Positions 1-7,168 of a DNA stretch of 15,943 nucleotides are shown here, piece after piece. The stretch's first letter is position 1; each line of letters opens with the position of its first letter. Source of the stretch: Actinomycetota bacterium (GTDB taxonomy: Bacteria > Actinomycetota > Geothermincolia > Fen-727 > JAQURN01); assembly GCA_028715585.1 (NCBI GenBank), contig JAQURN010000010.1, forward strand, positions 1-15,943, given 5' to 3'. The notes under the pieces are model-generated. The model did no database searches. It saw nothing but the letters and a program-made list of their open reading frames with translations, and had not been told where the DNA came from. Position numbers and translations under genes: made by a program.

Positions 1-1
1 T

Positions 2-373
2 GGCATCGGCTCGAATGTCATCTGCTTTACCGGGCTCTTTCCCGGGGAGGCTTTTGGAATACCTCTGCGTTACCAGCGCCATGTTGACGCAAGGCGGGTG
101 TATGACCTTTCTGACGCCGAGTCTTTCACGAAGATAGTAAACGATTATCTTTCTGAAGGGAGGTATATTTATATAGAGTTGAGCGGGATGGAAGCTGTTG
201 ATTTCAATCCCGAGCTGTTTAACCTCTTGGAATTCAGAAAGGCATTTGACGCGGTGATTTCTTTTCCTCGTCTTTCTAGGACCAGCACCACTTGGCCTAG
301 AATGAAAGGGACCGAAGAACACGCCATGAGATTTTTCCTGCTTGCACCCAGAGCTCTCCCCTCGGGCGGATGA
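2..373 (+). CDS. 3' part of an unidentified gene, C-terminus possibly replaced
   Basis: An open frame runs in from the left edge without a stop until TGA at 371-373, so this is the tail of a longer gene; an internal GTG at 98 need not be its start. I do not recognise the family. The first 75 or so codons read like a normal protein (GIGSNVICFTGLFPGEAFG, then a helical, acidic stretch ending near NLLEF). The last 43 codons, after position 242, have an unusual composition (RTSTTWPRMKG, LAPRALPSGG) and look like read-through of non-coding DNA. The change occurs at a 14-bp sequence that recurs at 420-433. If the 191 bases between the copies are removed, the frame ends in LEFRKGIFIE with a TAA at 448-450 that overlaps the TTG start of the next gene. 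By position it belongs with the glycosyltransferase cluster, but its function is unknown. Confidence 0.55.
   Translation, partial: GIGSNVICFTGLFPGEAFGIPLRYQRHVDARRVYDLSDAESFTKIVNDYLSEGRYIYIELSGMEAVDFNPELFNLLEFRKAFDAVISFPRLSRTSTTWPRMKGTEEHAMRFFLLAPRALPSGG
229..242 (+). repeat. 14-bp direct repeat, left copy
   Basis: GGAATTCAGAAAGG is present here inside the upstream reading frame and again, identically, at 420-433. The two copies are 191 bases apart, start to start. This copy marks the point after which the upstream protein stops looking like normal coding sequence. Confidence 0.75.
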
Positions 374-419
374 TTTTTTTTCGACTCTTTCCAGGCATTC
401 GGTGCGTTAATACAGTATA

Positions 420-433
420 GGAATTCAGAAAGG
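420..433 (+). repeat. 14-bp direct repeat, right copy, containing the next gene's ribosome binding site
   Basis: This is the identical second copy of GGAATTCAGAAAGG. Its end (AGAAAGG, continuing GGA) forms the Shine-Dalgarno sequence for the TTG start at 443. Confidence 0.75.
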
Positions 434-442
434 GGATTTTTA

Positions 443-1828
443 TTGAGTAAAGTATTAGTTTTTGGACAGGCACCCCTACCTTTCGAGGACATAGAGAAAT
501 CATATGGTCCGGGAGCGAGGACCTGGCAACTTTCCAAGCCGCTCATCGAGGATGGGCATGAGGTCACGATTTTGGCTTCGAGAATTCCTTTTACTTATGA
601 CGAATCTCTTCCCGAAGTTCAAAGAAGCGAAGAACACGGGTGTGAAATCTACAGGGTCTTTCAGTGGAAATTCGAAGATCTGGCTTTTACCCGCGAGCTG
701 GTCGGAAGCCTCGACCCCGATTGCGTGGTTGGAGCTTCTGCTTTCCCCTCCTTCATTGCGGTGATGAGTGCCGGCGATAGACCTGTGTGGGCTGATGTCT
801 ATGGATGCCTGCTTGCCGAAGCCCAAGCGAAAGCTTATGTCTACAAGGATGATTCTTTCCTGGAGCACTTTATTTCGATAATGAACCCTATCCTCGATTC
901 TGCCGATGCCTTGAGTGCCGTTTCGAAGAGGCAAAAATTCGAGCTCATAGGGGAACTCGCTACTCACGGGAGGCTCAACTCCAAAAATTACGGCTTTGAC
1001 TTTGTAAGTGTGATACCCGTTGGAATCGAGGACATAGAGTTTCCTCCTTGCGAAAAGATAGACGAAGGCATCGGTGAAGACGACTTTGTAGTTCTATGGA
1101 GCGGGGGCTTTAACACCTGGACCGACGTCGATGTCCTCTTCGAGGGTTTGGAGCGCGCCATGAAAGCCTCGGGGAGAATCCATTTTGTCTCTACGGGTGG
1201 GGAAATTTTAGGACATGACGAAAAGACTTATCCCCGGTTTCAAAAAATAGTCTCAGCCTCGAAGTACAGGGATAGGTTTCATCTGAAAGGGTGGGTCAAG
1301 CGGAGTGAGGCTCTCTCCTACTACAATTTTGCTTCTGTGGGTATCAATATGGATAGCCTGGATTACGAGGTTCTTCTTGGAAGTAGAAAGAGGATTCTGG
1401 AGTGGGCTCTTGCCGGGCTGCCAGCTGTTTCGGCAAGCCTTTGCGAGCTTGCGGGAGATTTTGCAAAGGAGGGCTTGCTTTTCCCTATCACTGTTGGAGA
1501 CCCGGTTTCGCTTTCGGATACACTTTTGGAGCTCGAGGAGGCGAGGGAGAAGATTTCTGCGGTGAGACCACGCTTGCAGGAGTTTGCCCGGGAGAACTAT
1601 TCATTCGGAAAGACGACTCTTCCATTGCGAGAATGGGTCAGAAACCCCGAGCATTTGCCGGATTTTAAGGGGAGGCAGTTTTCAACGGTCGCAGCTGACC
1701 CGGCCCCTCCTATCACCCCGGAGTCTTCTTGGGGTGAGAAATTTAGCTTTTACATGAAACATGAAGGCGCATCGAATACCTTGAAGAGGTCTGTGAGGTA
1801 TCTGATGAAGAAGGTGAGAGGGCGTTGA
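443..1828 (+). CDS. GT-B glycosyltransferase (GT4/group 1-like), 461 aa
   Basis: Probable cytoplasmic glycosyltransferase that adds a sugar to a lipid-linked polysaccharide intermediate; donor and acceptor cannot be read from the sequence. The N-terminal Rossmann half starts with MSKVLVFGQAP and GPGARTWQLSKPLIEDGHEV (about residues 1-42). The C-terminal half begins with FVVLWSGGFNTWTDVDVLFEGL (about 214-235), and a nucleotide-sugar site region GSRKRILEWALAGLPAV lies near 313-330. About 60 residues follow the normal end of the fold (PDFKGRQFS to the basic RYLMKKVRGR), perhaps for membrane or partner contact. The start is TTG, supported by AGAAAGGGGA at 427-436 about six bases upstream. The next gene on the same strand follows after 105 bases. 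I am confident of the fold and class, not of specificity. Confidence 0.85.
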   Translation: MSKVLVFGQAPLPFEDIEKSYGPGARTWQLSKPLIEDGHEVTILASRIPFTYDESLPEVQRSEEHGCEIYRVFQWKFEDLAFTRELVGSLDPDCVVGASAFPSFIAVMSAGDRPVWADVYGCLLAEAQAKAYVYKDDSFLEHFISIMNPILDSADALSAVSKRQKFELIGELATHGRLNSKNYGFDFVSVIPVGIEDIEFPPCEKIDEGIGEDDFVVLWSGGFNTWTDVDVLFEGLERAMKASGRIHFVSTGGEILGHDEKTYPRFQKIVSASKYRDRFHLKGWVKRSEALSYYNFASVGINMDSLDYEVLLGSRKRILEWALAGLPAVSASLCELAGDFAKEGLLFPITVGDPVSLSDTLLELEEAREKISAVRPRLQEFARENYSFGKTTLPLREWVRNPEHLPDFKGRQFSTVAADPAPPITPESSWGEKFSFYMKHEGASNTLKRSVRYLMKKVRGR

Positions 1829-1854
1829 TGCCCGTGGAACCAGTTGAAAACCTT

Positions 1855-1863
1855 TGATATAAT
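1855..1863 (+). promoter_or_regulatory. Candidate extended -10 promoter for the second glycosyltransferase
   Basis: TGATATAAT is a perfect TGnTATAAT extended -10 element in the 105-bp gap before the gene at 1934. No good -35 sits 17 bases upstream (TGGAAC at 1835-1840 is poor), as is usual for extended -10 promoters. Transcription would start near 1870, leaving a leader of about 63 bases. Confidence 0.45.
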
Positions 1864-1933
1864 CGAGTGCGACCTCTGTGAATCGATGACTTCGAAGGCA
1901 CCCTGAGCTTTTTCACAAGGGAAGGTTTTTATC

Positions 1934-3184
1934 TTGAAGATTGCGCATTTTAGCCCTCTAAATCCTATAAGGAGTGGCATTTCGGATTATTCCGAAGAGC
2001 TTCTCGAGTATCTTGCGGGTTATGCGAAAATAGATCTCTTTGTTGGCGACTTCGAACCCTCCAATTCTTGGATTCGAGAAAATTTCACCATAAAAAGTTT
2101 CCGAGAGATACTTGAGAACCACCACCAGAATAGCTACGACATCCACATCTATCACATGGGGAACAACGAGAATCACGCTTATATCTATCGTTCACTCTTG
2201 GAACATCCTGGCATTGTCGTTTTGCACGAGCCCATAATCCATCACTTCATATTCTCTCAGACTGCCGCAAAAGGGCGACTTGGGGATTACATCCAGGAAC
2301 TTACCTATTGCTATGGGGAACGCGGGATAGAAATCGCCACAAGGGCGCTTTCCTTACAAGAAGAGTCGGTATGGTATGACTATCATCTTTGCGACCGCAT
2401 GATTGATTCGAGTCTGGGCATAATTGTGCATAGCGAATTTGCTCGCAAGAAGGTGTTAGAAGTAAGGCCTAACGCAAAAGTAAAGGTCATCCGCCATCAT
2501 TATGCCCCTCACAAAAAAGACCATCTGCGCTATCCAGGTGCATTGAGGGAGGTGCTTGGTTTCGGCAAGGACGACTTTGTGGTCGGTTGCTTTGGCTATA
2601 TGACCTCGAGCAAACATATCGACAAGGTTTTGCGGGTGATAGCGAAGGTCAGGAATAAAGGGTACAAAGTCAAGCTCCTGCTTGTGGGAAAGATGATGCC
2701 CGGTTGCGATGCGAGTAAGTGGATAGAGGAATTGGGCCTTGACGATAATGTTCTCGTCAGCGGCTTTGTAGATGGGCATACCTTCAGGGAATATCTCCAG
2801 TTGCCCGACGTTTTCATCGCCCTCAGGCATCCAAGTGCCGGAGAGACCAGCGGAAGCGTAATAAAAATGATGGGCACCGGAAAACCAGTCATGATTTCCG
2901 ATTTTTGCGCCTTTGCTGAGTTTCCGGATGATTGCTGTGTCAAAATACCTCCTGTTGATACCGAGGAGGAAATTCTCGAGGAGAAGCTAATCCACTACAT
3001 CGAAAGCCCGGAAGAAAGACGCAGGATAGGAGAGCGGGCAAAAGAATATATTCTCAGACACCAAGATATCCAGGTCTCAGCAAGGCTCTATATGGACTTC
3101 GTGGTCGATGTCCTATCTAATGGTCCATTTGATATTTCCAAAGACTCGGGATCCATAGAAAATATAGAGGTTGCTTCAAAGTGA
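1934..3184 (+). CDS. GT4-family glycosyltransferase, 416 aa
   Basis: Probable cytoplasmic retaining glycosyltransferase of the polysaccharide pathway. The N-terminus MKIAHFSPLNPIRSGISDYS is the typical first beta strand and glycine loop of GT4 enzymes. The second Rossmann half starts around residue 214 (DDFVVGCFGYMTSSKHIDKV). The donor-binding region is GETSGSVIKMMGTGKPV at 303-319: Glu304 is present, but the second Glu of the usual E-x7-E motif is a Met (312), as I recall from some GT4 subfamilies. The TTG start has a strong Shine-Dalgarno (AAGGGAAGG, 1917-1925) eight bases before it, and starting here gives a complete first strand. It is probably in one transcript with the gene at 443, plus the internal promoter at 1855-1863. 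Sugar specificity is unknown. Confidence 0.88.
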   Translation: MKIAHFSPLNPIRSGISDYSEELLEYLAGYAKIDLFVGDFEPSNSWIRENFTIKSFREILENHHQNSYDIHIYHMGNNENHAYIYRSLLEHPGIVVLHEPIIHHFIFSQTAAKGRLGDYIQELTYCYGERGIEIATRALSLQEESVWYDYHLCDRMIDSSLGIIVHSEFARKKVLEVRPNAKVKVIRHHYAPHKKDHLRYPGALREVLGFGKDDFVVGCFGYMTSSKHIDKVLRVIAKVRNKGYKVKLLLVGKMMPGCDASKWIEELGLDDNVLVSGFVDGHTFREYLQLPDVFIALRHPSAGETSGSVIKMMGTGKPVMISDFCAFAEFPDDCCVKIPPVDTEEEILEEKLIHYIESPEERRRIGERAKEYILRHQDIQVSARLYMDFVVDVLSNGPFDISKDSGSIENIEVASK

Positions 3185-3258
3185 GTTGACTTTCCCAGAG
3201 AAGTGACATTAGCTTCTACTTTTGTGATTGGTCGGAGGTGCAAGAGCAGGGAAGGACA

Positions 3259-5706
3259 ATGATAAAAAAGGTTTTGCGAAAAAAAGACACGCTCACCAGG
3301 GTAGCGATTTGGGGCTTGCTTTCAGTGCTCTTTACGGCTGCTTTTCTGGTTCCCGCTCCTCTTCCTGGAGTAAGAGTCGGGGCGAGCACATTTGGGGCAG
3401 CTCATGGGGTGGAAAAAGCTGGCGGTGGATCGAGCTTGAAAGACAGATATGTAATGGGCCTTTTCAGCGAGAGCGTCGCGGACAACCTCAAGGCCAAGTA
3501 TCCCCCCTCCGAGCAGCAATGGGTCAGAAATATCCGCCTTTTCGTCCAGTGGGTGGCAATCGAGCCACAGAAAGGCAAGTTCAGTTGGTCCAAACTCGAT
3601 AGGGAAATAGACGCTGCTCTGAGCCTCGGGATAGACAGTATAATGCTTACCCTTTCTGGTCCTTGTCCCAAATGGGCTGAAAACCCCAAGAACCCCTCTC
3701 CCACTGCTTATGGTCCCCCGAAGAACATCAAGGACTGGGGGGATTTCTGTCGAGCCGTGGCGGAGAGGTACACAAAATATGTTGACTATTTCCAGATATG
3801 GCAGGAGCCCGGATGGGACATAGATTCTCCTCCGGCAGTGAACGATAATATCGTCTATTATGCAAGCTGCTGCGACCAGACATATCTTGGGCTTTTGCGG
3901 GAGGGATACAACGCCATAAAAGCCGTCAATCCCAACGCTTACGTGGCATCCGGTTCGTTGATAGCGGAGTTGAACGGTTCGCCTATGGATTTTCAGAACT
4001 ACGAGCTTCTTCTCGATGGCAAAAATCAGGATTCTTCCGTCAAGATAACCTCCGACAAGAACGTGGTGGCCGAAAGGCCAATGTATTTCAACTATCACGG
4101 CGTCTGGCCTGGCGGTCACGTGGAGGTGGGAGCTGAGAAGCCCGGTAAGCTTTGGTATCTTGCCGAGGGGGCGACTCATCCAGGCTTCGAAGAATGGATT
4201 TGCATACAAAATCCAAGAGATAAAAAAGCAAATGTCACCATAACCTACATGTTTCCCGGAGGAGTTACCAAGCAACAGAGCGTCACCATTTCACCCGAAT
4301 CAAGATATACCGTCGGTGTTAATGACGTGGTTGGGCCGAACAAGGATGTTGCCGCTAAGGTTGAATCCGACCAGGACGTAGTGGTGGAAAGGCCCATGTA
4401 TTTCAACTATCACGGCGCCTGGCGAGGGGGATCTGTGGAGATGGGGACAAAGGAGCTTTCAAATGAATGGTATCTTGCCGAGGGAGCAACTCATCCAGGT
4501 TTTGAGGAATGGATTTCCTTCATGAATCCGGGCAACGAGAAGACGCAGGTAGAAGTAACTTACATGATGGGTGATGGAAGCACTCAGAAACAGTCTTTTT
4601 CTATGGCGCCCACTTCTAGGGAGACCATACTAGTGAATCAAGTAGTTGGCGCGAACAAGGATGTTTCGGCGAAGGTGAGCTCCAGCAAGCCTATACTGGT
4701 CGAACGCCCAATGTACTTTCTTTACCATGGAGCCTGGGATGGGGGACATTCCGAGACCGCGGCGCCACAACCCTCTACTTCGTGGTTCCTTGCCGAGGGG
4801 ACAACCAGGTGCAATCAGCAGGATGGTTCGTTCGAGGAATGGATTTCCATAATGAACCCGGGTGAGGTGAAGGCGAACATAGATGTCACCTACATGTTTC
4901 CGGGTGGCGAGACCAGCGAAAGCAAGGTGGAGGTTTTGCCACGCTCCAGGGGGACCATATTCGTGAACGGGATGGTCCAAAACAGGGACGTTTCTGTAAA
5001 ACTTTCCTCTGACCAGCCTATAGTGGTGGAAAGACCTATGTATTACCTATACCACAACGCCTGGAGTGGCGGAAGCGTGGAGCTGGGGTCACAAGGAGCT
5101 TCAAAAGAAATTTATTTTGCCGAAGGCTCCACCAGAATCGGATTCGAGGAATGGATTACCCTACAAAATCCGAATGACGCTCAGGCTTCGGCAACACTTG
5201 AATTTATGATGTCGGATGGCTCTGTCCAGAAGGAGACAGTTTCCCTCCCCGCAAACAGCCGCACTACTGTTGATGTAGGTCGCGCCTTAAGTCTTGGCAA
5301 AATCTGTGATGGGGTCGCGGTTCATCCGTATCATTACCCGAATTCCTGGGGATGGTATGTTGCGTATCTGAGGGGCGTATGCCGCAATCATGGCTTTTCC
5401 GACCTCGAGGTCCTCGTGAGCGAGATAGGCTGGCCACATGCTACCGACAGACCCAGCGGGGGATTTTCCCCAGAGGAACAAAGGCGCGCAATTGGCGAGG
5501 TGGGCGTGGGTGGCATAATTAGAGAAGGGTGCAAAAAAATATGGATTTACCTGGATGTTGACCAGCCTCCAGGAACTTCGTGGGATGGTATCTATAATGG
5601 CCTCTTCGACTACTACGGGAATCCGATGCCTGCCTGGGGTGAATACAAGAAGTGGCAAACCCAGTTTCCGGATTACCCGAACAAACCTTCTGGGCTTTGG
5701 GAGTAA
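3259..5706 (+). CDS. Secreted glycoside-hydrolase-like TIM-barrel protein split by four tandem repeats, 815 aa
   Basis: Exported protein, probably acting on or binding polysaccharide outside the cytoplasmic membrane. A basic n-region (MIKKVLRKKDTLTR), a hydrophobic core (VAIWGLLSVLFTAAFLVPA) and a possible cleavage after VGA make a signal peptide. Residues 65-260 are the first half of a GH39/GH5-type (clan A-like) barrel: IRLFVQWVAIEP, then FQIWQEPGW at beta-4 with Glu183 as candidate acid/base (Gln in place of the usual Asn). Residues 261-674 are four repeats with ERPMY at 272, 377, 482 and 591. The barrel resumes with CDGVAVHPYHYP (beta-6) and LEVLVSEIGWP with Glu722 as candidate nucleophile, followed by KIWIYLDVDQPPG. 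Both catalytic Glu are therefore kept. The ATG at 3259 with AGGGAAGG upstream is preferred over an in-frame GTG at 3238. The substrate is unknown; it could be a lyase-like, non-catalytic or transglycosylating relative. Confidence 0.85.
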   Translation: MIKKVLRKKDTLTRVAIWGLLSVLFTAAFLVPAPLPGVRVGASTFGAAHGVEKAGGGSSLKDRYVMGLFSESVADNLKAKYPPSEQQWVRNIRLFVQWVAIEPQKGKFSWSKLDREIDAALSLGIDSIMLTLSGPCPKWAENPKNPSPTAYGPPKNIKDWGDFCRAVAERYTKYVDYFQIWQEPGWDIDSPPAVNDNIVYYASCCDQTYLGLLREGYNAIKAVNPNAYVASGSLIAELNGSPMDFQNYELLLDGKNQDSSVKITSDKNVVAERPMYFNYHGVWPGGHVEVGAEKPGKLWYLAEGATHPGFEEWICIQNPRDKKANVTITYMFPGGVTKQQSVTISPESRYTVGVNDVVGPNKDVAAKVESDQDVVVERPMYFNYHGAWRGGSVEMGTKELSNEWYLAEGATHPGFEEWISFMNPGNEKTQVEVTYMMGDGSTQKQSFSMAPTSRETILVNQVVGANKDVSAKVSSSKPILVERPMYFLYHGAWDGGHSETAAPQPSTSWFLAEGTTRCNQQDGSFEEWISIMNPGEVKANIDVTYMFPGGETSESKVEVLPRSRGTIFVNGMVQNRDVSVKLSSDQPIVVERPMYYLYHNAWSGGSVELGSQGASKEIYFAEGSTRIGFEEWITLQNPNDAQASATLEFMMSDGSVQKETVSLPANSRTTVDVGRALSLGKICDGVAVHPYHYPNSWGWYVAYLRGVCRNHGFSDLEVLVSEIGWPHATDRPSGGFSPEEQRRAIGEVGVGGIIREGCKKIWIYLDVDQPPGTSWDGIYNGLFDYYGNPMPAWGEYKKWQTQFPDYPNKPSGLWE
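4039..5280 (+). repeat. Four tandem protein repeats (WYLAEG/FEEW/ERPMY type) inside the hydrolase gene
   Basis: Units begin at about 4039, 4354, 4669 and 4996, with lengths of 315, 315, 327 and about 285 bases. Each has S-D/S-x-x-V-V-ERPMY, an HGAW-type turn, then WYLAEG-T and GFEEWI, then an alternating beta stretch with a YMFPGG-like turn. The third unit has four extra residues (CNQQDG region). The array starts with the ERPMY half and ends with the WYLAEG half, so it is out of phase with modules that begin at WYLAEG. The predicted character is all-beta, probably adhesion- or wall-associated. The function of the family is not established to my knowledge. Confidence 0.9.
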
Positions 5707-5719
5707 GTATTGCTAGGGG

Positions 5720-6118
5720 TTAAGACTTTTTGCGCTTGAGGGCATCGAGTATTTTTCTGGCTTCCGTGGGGCTTACTATAATCGAGTTTCCATTCTCATC
5801 CTGTGAAACCACCAGGTCTGGAAGCATGCCCCCAATTATGTTCTGGAGCTCGATGAGTTCCTTTTGAATCTGCGCTTTTTCTTCAGTTTTAAGCTTGGGC
5901 TCCTGGTATTTTCTCTGAAGTTCCTCTAGCCTCGAGACAAGAGGTTCAATAGCTTTGGCGGTGTCAATGTTTCTTTTTTGAATCTCTTCCCCCATCGGCG
6001 CTTCATCGTTTATATATCTTGCTTCTGCCGTCCATGTCCATGCCCAGAAGGTTGCAAGGAGGGCGAATATCAAAAGTCCTCTCAAGTACGGAAAAGCCTT
6101 TTTGGGTTGCACTCTCAT
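5720..6118 (-). CDS. Small membrane-anchored coiled-coil protein, unknown function, 132 aa
   Basis: I do not recognise a family. A basic N-terminus (MRVQPKKAF) precedes one hydrophobic segment (about residues 11-28, GLLIFALLATFWAWTW) ending in TAEA, either a signal peptide or a single anchor. The following 60-70 residues are charged and heptad-like (NIDTAKAIEPLVSRLEELQ, then KLKTEEKAQIQKELIELQN), suggesting a coiled coil outside the membrane. A short mixed domain (LPDLVVSQDENGNSIIVSP) and a basic tail ending in KRKKS complete it. The ATG at 6118 has a strong GAGGAG eight bases upstream; an upstream in-frame GTG at 6166 lacks support. It lies antisense to its neighbours, 13 bases from the end of the hydrolase gene and divergent from the GT2 gene, with its own candidate promoter. 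The coding potential looks real. Confidence 0.7.
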   Translation of the reverse strand: MRVQPKKAFPYLRGLLIFALLATFWAWTWTAEARYINDEAPMGEEIQKRNIDTAKAIEPLVSRLEELQRKYQEPKLKTEEKAQIQKELIELQNIIGGMLPDLVVSQDENGNSIIVSPTEARKILDALKRKKS

Positions 6119-6143
6119 GTTCTCTCTCCTCTTTTGAGATAAT

Positions 6144-6172
6144 AGAATACCACGAGAGAGAAGCACTTTTAA
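6144..6172 (-). promoter_or_regulatory. Candidate sigma-70-type promoter of the small coiled-coil gene
   Basis: Reading the minus strand, TTAAAA (6172-6167), a 17-base spacer and TATTCT (6149-6144) preceded by TGG give a moderate -35 and an extended -10. The leader to the ATG at 6118 would be short but includes the GAGGAG ribosome binding site. Confidence 0.4.
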
Positions 6173-6202
6173 GAGCTTGTAAGTAACCTTTAGCGAGGAA
6201 AA

Positions 6203-7168
6203 GTGTTAGTAATTGACCAAGAAGAGCCAAAGCTCGTTTCAATCATCATAGTTCTCTACAACTCGGCTGAGTATATAGAGAAGTGCATTCAGTCAATCGG
6301 AAGACTTGACTACAACCCTATTGAAATCATACTTGTTGACAACGCGTCCAGGGATGAATCCGTCAGTGTTGCAAGGAGGACGCTTGAGGAATGCAGAATC
6401 GAGCATTATCATTTGATTCAGCTTGGAAGAAATGCCGGGTTTGCCGCCGCGAACAATCGCGGCTTCGAGTTGTCTAGCGGCGAGATACTTTTTCTCCTAA
6501 ACCCTGACACTGAACTATATCCCGATACCTTGCGTGAGCTGGTTCGCGCCTTTCGCGACCCTAGCGTTGGTATATGCGGTTCGAAGGTTTACTATCCGGA
6601 CGGAAAGACACTTCAACACGCCGGAGGGTTCGTTCGCGACAATGGTCTCGCTATGCATTATGGATATGCCGAGGAAGACAAGGGACAGTATGACACCCTG
6701 AGGGAAGTAGGATATGTGACCGGAGCCGCGCTTTCGGTGAGGAGGGATGTATTTAGAGAAGCAGGGGGTTTCGACGAGGGATACCATCCCGCTTACTTCG
6801 AGGAGACTGACCTGTGCCTTCGGGTAAGGCGCATGGGGTACAAGGTAGTGTATGTTCCCACCGCAAGGGTGATTCATTACGAGTCCACCACAGTTGGCAA
6901 GTTCTCGGAACGTTATCTTTACCTCTTTCACAAGAATCGAATCCGGTTCATGCTCAAGAACTACTCCTGGCATTTTCTGTGGAACAGGGCTCTTCCGATG
7001 GAGGAGAAGTGGATAGGCATGATTGCCCCCGAAGAGCAGGCTATTCCGCTCAACAAGGCGTACATCGCAAACATCTTCAAGCTTCCAGGAACATTGCTTG
7101 CCAGAAGGCGAATGGAAGAAAAACTTCGAGCCCCCAGAATAGAGGACAACGTGAGTAGCCTTGAGTGA
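6203..7168 (+). CDS. Family 2 glycosyltransferase (GT-A, rhamnosyltransferase-like), 321 aa
   Basis: Inverting, metal-dependent GT-A glycosyltransferase that would add a sugar to the lipid-linked repeat unit at the inner face of the membrane. The nucleotide-binding start is VSIIIVLYNS (residues 12-21) followed by IILVDNASRDES near 42-53. The DxD-equivalent is LNPDTE with Asp102. Then come GICGSKVYYPDG, the acceptor loop VTGAALSVRRDVFREAGGFDE and the catalytic ETD at 201-203 in YFEETDLCLRVRRMGY. This order is typical of WbbL/rhamnosyltransferase-like GT2 proteins, but the sugar is not certain. The GTG start has GCGAGGA just upstream (6193-6199), slightly close. Its stop overlaps the start of the flippase gene by eight bases, so the two are surely co-translated. 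Confidence 0.9.
   Translation: MLVIDQEEPKLVSIIIVLYNSAEYIEKCIQSIGRLDYNPIEIILVDNASRDESVSVARRTLEECRIEHYHLIQLGRNAGFAAANNRGFELSSGEILFLLNPDTELYPDTLRELVRAFRDPSVGICGSKVYYPDGKTLQHAGGFVRDNGLAMHYGYAEEDKGQYDTLREVGYVTGAALSVRRDVFREAGGFDEGYHPAYFEETDLCLRVRRMGYKVVYVPTARVIHYESTTVGKFSERYLYLFHKNRIRFMLKNYSWHFLWNRALPMEEKWIGMIAPEEQAIPLNKAYIANIFKLPGTLLARRRMEEKLRAPRIEDNVSSLE

Noticed and set aside
98..373. A complete small gene starting at GTG 98
   Set aside because: The same frame is open from the left edge of the window and there is no ribosome binding site before 98, so it is the tail of a longer gene.
348..381. Intrinsic terminator ahead of the T-run at 374-381
   Set aside because: The preceding bases (CCCCTCGGGCGG) form no stable stem next to the T-run.
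1844..1863. TTGAAA as -35 partner of the TATAAT at 1858
   Set aside because: The spacer is only eight bases; the element is better explained as an extended -10 promoter.
3186..3215. Promoter with TTGACT -35 before the hydrolase gene
   Set aside because: No acceptable -10 lies 16-18 bases downstream (TTAGCT, TAGCTT at best).
3238..3258. GTG at 3238 as the hydrolase start
   Set aside because: It has no upstream Shine-Dalgarno, while ATG 3259 has AGGGAAGG just before it and begins directly with a normal signal peptide.
3322..4275. Long open frame on the minus strand inside the hydrolase gene
   Set aside because: It is a shadow of the strong coding frame on the plus strand, with no ribosome binding site and no recognisable motifs.
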